Assembly (NCBI GenBank): GCA_036417435.1
Contig: CM070907.1
Span: 55,970,001-56,034,000, forward strand
DNA: 64,000 nt
From: Inia geoffrensis
Taxonomy: Eukaryota > Chordata > Mammalia > Artiodactyla > Iniidae
Direction of reading: 5' to 3'
Shown: positions 58,901-64,000 of the stretch, piece by piece
Position numbering within the stretch: position 1 is the stretch's first letter
Layout: each line of letters starts with the position of its first letter
Translations under genes and position numbers: made by a program
The notes under the pieces: model-generated
What the model saw: the letters and a program-made list of their open reading frames with translations, nothing else
The model's database searches: none
Told to the model about the DNA's origin: nothing

Positions 58901-59568
58901 ATTCCTCCACTGGGTGTTGAAGATTTCCCCAAACGCATACCTGTGGGTATAGTTTCATCCTGGAAGGGAACCAGGACTTAAAATAATTCAGCTGTTGAGT
59001 TACTGGGGAAATTCACGGATTACTAGAAGTGTAAATATTCACAAAATATTTAAAGTAGGAGGCAGTCTCACCCAAAATTTTAGTAGAGAAATGGTGGGGA
59101 ACAGATAAAGAACAGTCGGTTGGAACTCTGGGAGGTCATCTTCCATGGAGTTAGTCATGCAACTACTGTGAAATTCCTGCCAGGGAGTTCAAGAAGGGAA
59201 AAAGCTACAATAATAGATAGGATATGGAGGAGGCTCTGGTCTTAACTTCAAAATCTTTAAGAGGTGCAAACGGGGCTCTGGTGACCTAAGCTCCCTGAGC
59301 TTTAGTTCACAGTAGTTTGTTGGCTACTCTGAGATGTATCATGTTATCTTGATGATTTAGCCGTCCGAGATTAATATTAATGTATAGACAGCACTTTACT
59401 TTCCAAATGTTTAGTTCTCAGTGATCAACTTCTTGCTTCTCCTCCTTGCTGGCTCTTTTGTGATTTACAAGCAGCCACAATAAACAGGTCTGTGAAAAGG
59501 GGTTCGGATACGTGAGAAGGAGTTAGAGCATACAGCCCTAGGGTGGAGTTAAAAGCCTTGGATTCTAG

Positions 59569-59772
59569 GGCTTCCCTGGTGGCGCAGTGGTTGAGAGTCC
59601 GCCTGCCGACGCAGGGGACACGGGTTCGTGCCCCAGTCTGGGAAGATCCCACATGCCGCAGAGCGGCTGGGCCCGTGAGCCATGGCCGCTGAGCCTGAGC
59701 ATCCGGAGCCTGTGCTCAGCAATGGGAGAGGCCACAACAGTGAGAGGCCCGCATACTGCAAAAAAAAAAAAA
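59569..59772 (+). mobile_element. CHR-type SINE
   Basis: Sense full-length copy. Duplication AAAAGCCTTGGATTCTAG at about 59551-59568 and 59773-59790. Confidence 0.94.
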
Positions 59773-60054
59773 AAAAGCCTTGGATTCTAGATCCGGCAAC
59801 ACTGCTTTCTGGCAATGTCAGTGCCTTTTAAACTTTAGCTTCCTAATTTGTGCAATAGGAATAGCGCTAGCAGCCCTGCTTAGCTTATTTTGTTTCTTTA
59901 TATGCAAAGGGGACTGCGTAAGTATTGTGTAGACTGTAAACTTCTCTAAAAACACCAGACACTTAAATCATATCCTGTTCATCTTGACCTCCAGATATAA
60001 AAATCATCATTTTCACCCGAAGTACGACACGGAAAGCAGCGAAACAAGCAGCTA

Positions 60055-60190
60055 CTGTTCACATTGTGCGCCTATACATTTTCCCAGCTCCCTCCCAACC
60101 CCTCTGCAAGGGAGTATAATCTCCATTTTACAGATGATAACACCTCAAAGAGATAGAGTTACTTATTCAACATCCTAGAGCAAATAAACA
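60055..60190 (-). mobile_element. MIR fragment (antisense)
   Basis: AATCTCCATTTTACAGATGA, then AGAGATAGAGTTACTTATTC. Confidence 0.55.
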
Positions 60191-61544
60191 GCAGCAGCTA
60201 GGGTGCCTTTCAGAGTGCACGTTAGAGTAAGGGGCTGTGCAGGTCCTGGACCAGCTACTGAATAGAGGGAGGAGGGAGGGGATGAGTGGGAAGGAGAAGC
60301 CCTCAGCTTAGAGGATTCAAAGGGGTGAGGGCTTTCCTAACAGTGGATGACTCCTGAGCCCATGAATCATTCATCCGTGCTCTGTGCTGGGAGCCGATTC
60401 TCTTTATGTGTGGTACGTCTGGTCAGGGACAGTTGCCCACGACAGGGCCACAAATGTGAGGACTCGGACCCGCCTGCTCGTAAATACAGCTCAGAGCAGC
60501 TTCCTGCACCCTGACTCGGGGGACTGAAGGCTATTTTGATTCCCAGAGGAAGGCGGGGTTCTTACTGTTGCCTGTGCGTACGTGTACACACCCCCACCCC
60601 CAAGCAAACAACAAGCAAACTCCATGTATGTGATAGGAAATCTTGATATTCATTCTTAGAATTGCTTTTCCTTTCTGAGCATCGGGCCTGGTTTCATTTT
60701 GGAAAGAGTTCTCTATCAGGGGGCTGTTTCTTCCACCCTTGTGTCCATAGTCAAACTCAGGGTCACTCCTGGTCTGGTCTTGATCCTAGACAGGTTTTAT
60801 CCTAGGCATTTTTGGCTGGAATACGTGAGGAATTGGAGAGGGGCAGCCGAAGGAAAAAGCTGGGGGTGGCAAGAAGGATTAAAAAAAGACTCCATCTGCT
60901 ATAGAACTGCTTCCAGCTAAAAGTGAAAAACACAAGTTTTTTTTACGGGTCCCATCACAACTCTTTTAAAAAAAAGAAAGGAAAGAAGGAGTATCTGCTT
61001 GAAGGAAGCTCCCCATGGGCAGAAATTTCTACAGGACCAACAGAGAAGCAGGGGTGTGGACTGCACAGCTCCAGGAGATGCCTCTACATAGAATACAGTG
61101 TGAATATTCCTTTGGGAAATATGAAACTTGAGGGGCTGCCAGTGGTCTAAGGTCTGCGTTGATGAACCCACAGAGAAGCAGAATTATTGAGTGAAAAGAG
61201 GATTTTCTCTCTATTTGAAGAAAGGAAACTAAGACCTCAATCAAGTGACTTGTTCACATCATCCCAGAGTTGTGATGTGAGTTCAGGCTTCCTCGTCCCC
61301 AGCCTACAGACTCACCAATCCAGCTTAAGGGCTGGATTAAAGCTCTAGAAGTTGCTAAATTCTTGGAATATTCGAGCCCAAGGATTTCAGCAATATGGCT
61401 TGGTGAGGAGGGAAAACTGAGCCAGCTGTAGGACTCTGGTGGAAGGGGTCAAGGAGTGCTTCCAATCTAATACATGGTGTCCACAGGGGCAAAAATATCG
61501 GGGCTTGGTTCTGACAGATTTTCATATTCCAGGAGGTCCAGGGC

Positions 61545-61730
61545 AAAGAGACAGCATATTATAATGCAAAGTCAGACCTGGGTTAGACTAGAATCCTGGC
61601 TCCATCATTTTCTAGCTGTGACCTTGAGTCAAAATTGTTGCTACCTCAAAGGATTACTATGAATTTTTAGTGAGAATTTATGTAAAGTCCTTATTTTACA
61701 TAGAGTAGATGCTCAATACACAGCTCCTAT
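61545..61730 (+). mobile_element. MIR SINE
   Basis: AATCCTGGCTCCATCATTTT, CTAGCTGTGACCTTGAGTCA, then GAGTAGATGCTCAATACAC. Confidence 0.72.
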
Positions 61731-62569
61731 AATTTCCTTTTGTGGCCACTGAAGGTTAGATATCAGTACAGGATGCTCCTCACATAAGGCAGGTGCTGAC
61801 GCCAACACCCAGGTGATTGGATTGTTCTCAACGAGCCTCAGCAAAAGGAGAGCAGCAGTTGTATTTAGGAAGAACCTCAGGCAGATGAGAGTTGGATAGC
61901 CCATCTGAACCCAGCCAAGGCTCGGTTCAGAGAAGAGTTTTAGTCCTGGAGTGCTAGGCAGGGAAGAAATAGCACTCAGTTTCTTTATTTGAAAAAAATA
62001 GAAACAGTTGATAAAAGTGATTAAATGAAATAAAGTACTTAAGCAAAAGTAGGTAGTCAAATGTTAACTTCCTTCCTGCTTTCCCTCAGATCCTGATGCT
62101 CAGTGAAAAGAAACACTGACTTGGGTGATTAATCTCTCATTCCTTACCTGAGGGTTTTATAGATATAATATATATACTTTCAAGACAGCTTCTAAATTAC
62201 AACATAACCTATTATGTGGCTGAATCTTTTTACATACCAGATTCTCCTATGAGAGGGAAGAAAAGGCCATTTGTCTTCATCAGAAAGATATCACAAAAAA
62301 TCCTAAACCTCTAGGAGAGACAAATAATACCCTTGCTCTGGTAATTAAACTGCTAGACATCTAATAAAATAATCCCTTAAAAAAGAAGTTAAAAGTTAAA
62401 GGGGATATACTGTTTAATAGGCAAAGCTGTTGAAAAATACTGACTTGATTATTTGTCACCCCCTTAATACTTCCCCTCCTTTTCTTCCCTCACTGAGATG
62501 GTGGTGCATGGGCTGGTGCCTCCATCCTTGGTGATGTCTCTGTTACAGAATTTCCCTGTGACTGTCTGG

Positions 62570-62745
62570 TTATGTCTGTCCCCTCCACTAGACTATGATG
62601 TCTGAGGGCTGGAACTCTATGGTTCATCTTTATAGTCTGTAGTCTCAGTGATTATGACAGGGACTCTCATAGAATGAGTGCTCCATGAAGATTTGATGAA
62701 TCACTGAGTAAATGAACAATGTATGAATGAATAAATATTCCCACC
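62570..62745 (+). mobile_element. L2 LINE 3' end fragment
   Basis: TCTGTCCCCTCCACTAGACT, GAGGGCTGGAACTCTATGGT, then ATGAATGAATAAATATTCCC. Confidence 0.55.
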
Positions 62746-63394
62746 AAAGAAAGCAAGCCCAGATGATGTAGTTCTATATATTTGAATTTGAACTATACTT
62801 AAATTCTATCTAGTAAAAGTAGGGATTCAGAAAATAACTATTTTTTAAATATGTGATTTAAAAAAAAGATATTTGCACCAAGAGTAATCTTTGCTACATC
62901 TCAAGGATATATTTTTCTTGGTAGGGACACCTCTAATCCCACAAGGGAATAGTTCACTTAAAAGCAATTTGCTTTCTGGTTCCTCCTCCACCCCATTATA
63001 CCTATTTCTGAAAAAGCTGATGTATTCCTTGGACTTATTTCTCACATTTATGAAAGCTTTGAGACGACGGGGTCTATGGGTTCTTTCTCCCACTTTTTAA
63101 AAATTCCTTTCTTATTTTATTCTTTTTTTTGCATGAGTATTTTATTTCTTTATAAGGAATAAAATAAAATGAAAAACAAAAAACAAAATCCATAAAACCT
63201 AAAATAACAAAGATTTTGGGGGGAAAACAAAATATTCCACACAGGAAGCAAAAATTATACCAAAGAACTTAAGAGTAAAATGGGGGCTCATAATCCTTCC
63301 TCAAGGAAGATCACATAATTCCTAGGGCAGGACATCTAGTCCAGGCACAATCAGCTACATAATTTGAAGAGCTCAGTACAAACTGAAAATGTAG

Positions 63395-64000
63395 GGCTCC
63401 CTGATCAAAAATTAAGAACTTCAACACAAATAAGTGGAAAGATATCTTGTGTTCATGGATTTGAAGAATTTACATTGTTAAAATGTCCATACTATCCAAA
63501 ACCATCAATACACTCAGTGCAATTCCTATCAAGATTCCAATGACATTTTTACAGAAATAGAAAAAACAAAACTAAAATTCATATGAAACCGCATCATATG
63601 AAATGATGCCAAATAGCCAAAGCAATTTGGAGAAAGAAGAACAAAGTTGGAAGCATCACACTCCCTGATGTCAAAGTATATTACAAAGCTATAGTAATCA
63701 AAACAGTATGGTACTGGCACAAAAACAGACACATAGGCCAAAGGAACAGAATAGAGAGCCCCCATATATGGTCAATATTTGACAAGGGAGCCAAAAATAC
63801 TCAAAGGAGAAAAGTCTTTTCAATAAACTGTGTTGGGGGACTTCCCTGATGTTCCAGGAGGTAGGGTCCACACTCCCAGTGCAGGGGGCCTGAGTTCAAT
63901 CCCTGGTTGGGGAACTAGATCCTGCATGCATGTCGCAACTAAGAGTCCCCATGCTGCAACTAAGAAGTCCTCATGCTGCAACTAAAAGATCCCGCATGCC
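63395..64000 (+). mobile_element. L1 LINE ORF2 fragment (continues past window)
   Basis: Sense L1 ORF2 RT-region text: TCAATACACTCAGTGCAATT, GCAATTTGGAGAAAGAAGAA, GTATGGTACTGGCACAAAAA. A SINE interrupts it at 63839, and the rest lies off the window. Confidence 0.75.
63839..64000 (+). mobile_element. CHR-type SINE with internal repeats, cut by window end
   Basis: It starts GGGACTTCCCTGATGTTCCA. From about 63928 it shows repeated CATGCTGCAACTAAGA-type units, the reverse complement of the unit in the SINE at 1967-2311. Confidence 0.82.

Larger units (their letters stand above)
16275..64000 (-). other. GAB2: GAB2 gene, exons 3-10 and 3'UTR (5' part beyond window)
   Basis: GRB2-associated binding protein 2 is a cytoplasmic docking adaptor. 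It links receptor signals to PI3K (p85) and SHP2. Eight coding exons with matching phases encode about 551 C-terminal residues of the roughly 676 in the human protein. The missing part is the N-terminal PH domain, encoded by exons 1 and 2. I looked for those exons in 44-64 kb on the - strand and found nothing. The gene therefore continues past the right edge and 44106-64000 is intron. Confidence 0.9.
44106..64000 (-). other. GAB2: GAB2 intron 2 (partial)
   Basis: No coding exon found. The PH-domain exon is not present on the - strand. The sequence is mostly old repeats (MIR, L2, L1, hAT) and unique intron. Items I can support are listed separately. 52000-54200, 56000-59500 and 60200-61500 show nothing else recognisable. 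Confidence 0.7.

Noticed and set aside
58398..58958. 186-codon open frame on the - strand, considered as an alternative GAB2 first exon
   Set aside because: No GAB2 PH-domain or known N-terminal sequence, no convincing donor in phase, and a low-complexity Pro/Ser composition.

Overview
This is a mammalian nuclear genome window, almost certainly from a cetacean. The best evidence is at least ten copies of a roughly 200-bp tRNA-derived SINE of the cetacean CHR type. These copies begin with GGCTTCCCTGGTGGCGCAG, end in poly(A), and mostly sit between clear target-site duplications. Longer relatives of the same SINE and artiodactyl-type L1 3' ends support the same placement. There are no bacterial-style operons, rRNA genes, tRNA genes or CRISPR arrays.

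Two protein-coding genes are present in a tail-to-tail arrangement that matches the mammalian USP35-GAB2 locus. USP35 lies on the + strand, with its last four coding exons between 10078 and 14345. They encode the C-terminal half of the deubiquitinase: the CxxC finger pairs, the His box and the Asn-Asp box. The exon carrying the catalytic Cys is not in the window. GAB2 lies on the - strand, with eight coding exons at 44105-43862, 27686-27097, 26295-26201, 25177-24913, 23387-23297, 23011-22909, 21317-21192 and 20338-20195. A long 3'UTR follows, ending at a poly(A) signal near 16.29 kb. These correspond to exons 3-10 of the 10-exon mammalian gene. All splice phases match, so the assembled frame is open to the stop codon. 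The PH-domain exons must lie beyond position 64000.

Layout: 1-9030 is a stack of antisense L1 elements with nested SINEs, lying in a USP35 intron. 9031-14345 holds the USP35 exons and 14346-16280 the convergent 3' ends. 16281-20194 is the GAB2 3'UTR, 20195-27686 the compact GAB2 exon cluster, and 27687-43861 a 16-kb repeat-rich intron. 43862-44105 is one GAB2 exon. 44106-64000 is intron containing MIR, L2, L1, SINE and DNA-transposon fossils.

I found no evidence of a new biological system. What merits a second look is mostly repeat biology: two L1 copies with 5' inversions (twin priming), a SINE with about ten internal 22-bp repeats, nested insertions with readable target-site duplications, a GC-rich segment and a short tandem duplication inside the GAB2 3'UTR, and long purine-pyrimidine microsatellites. 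Repeat family names come from recognition, not from a database search.
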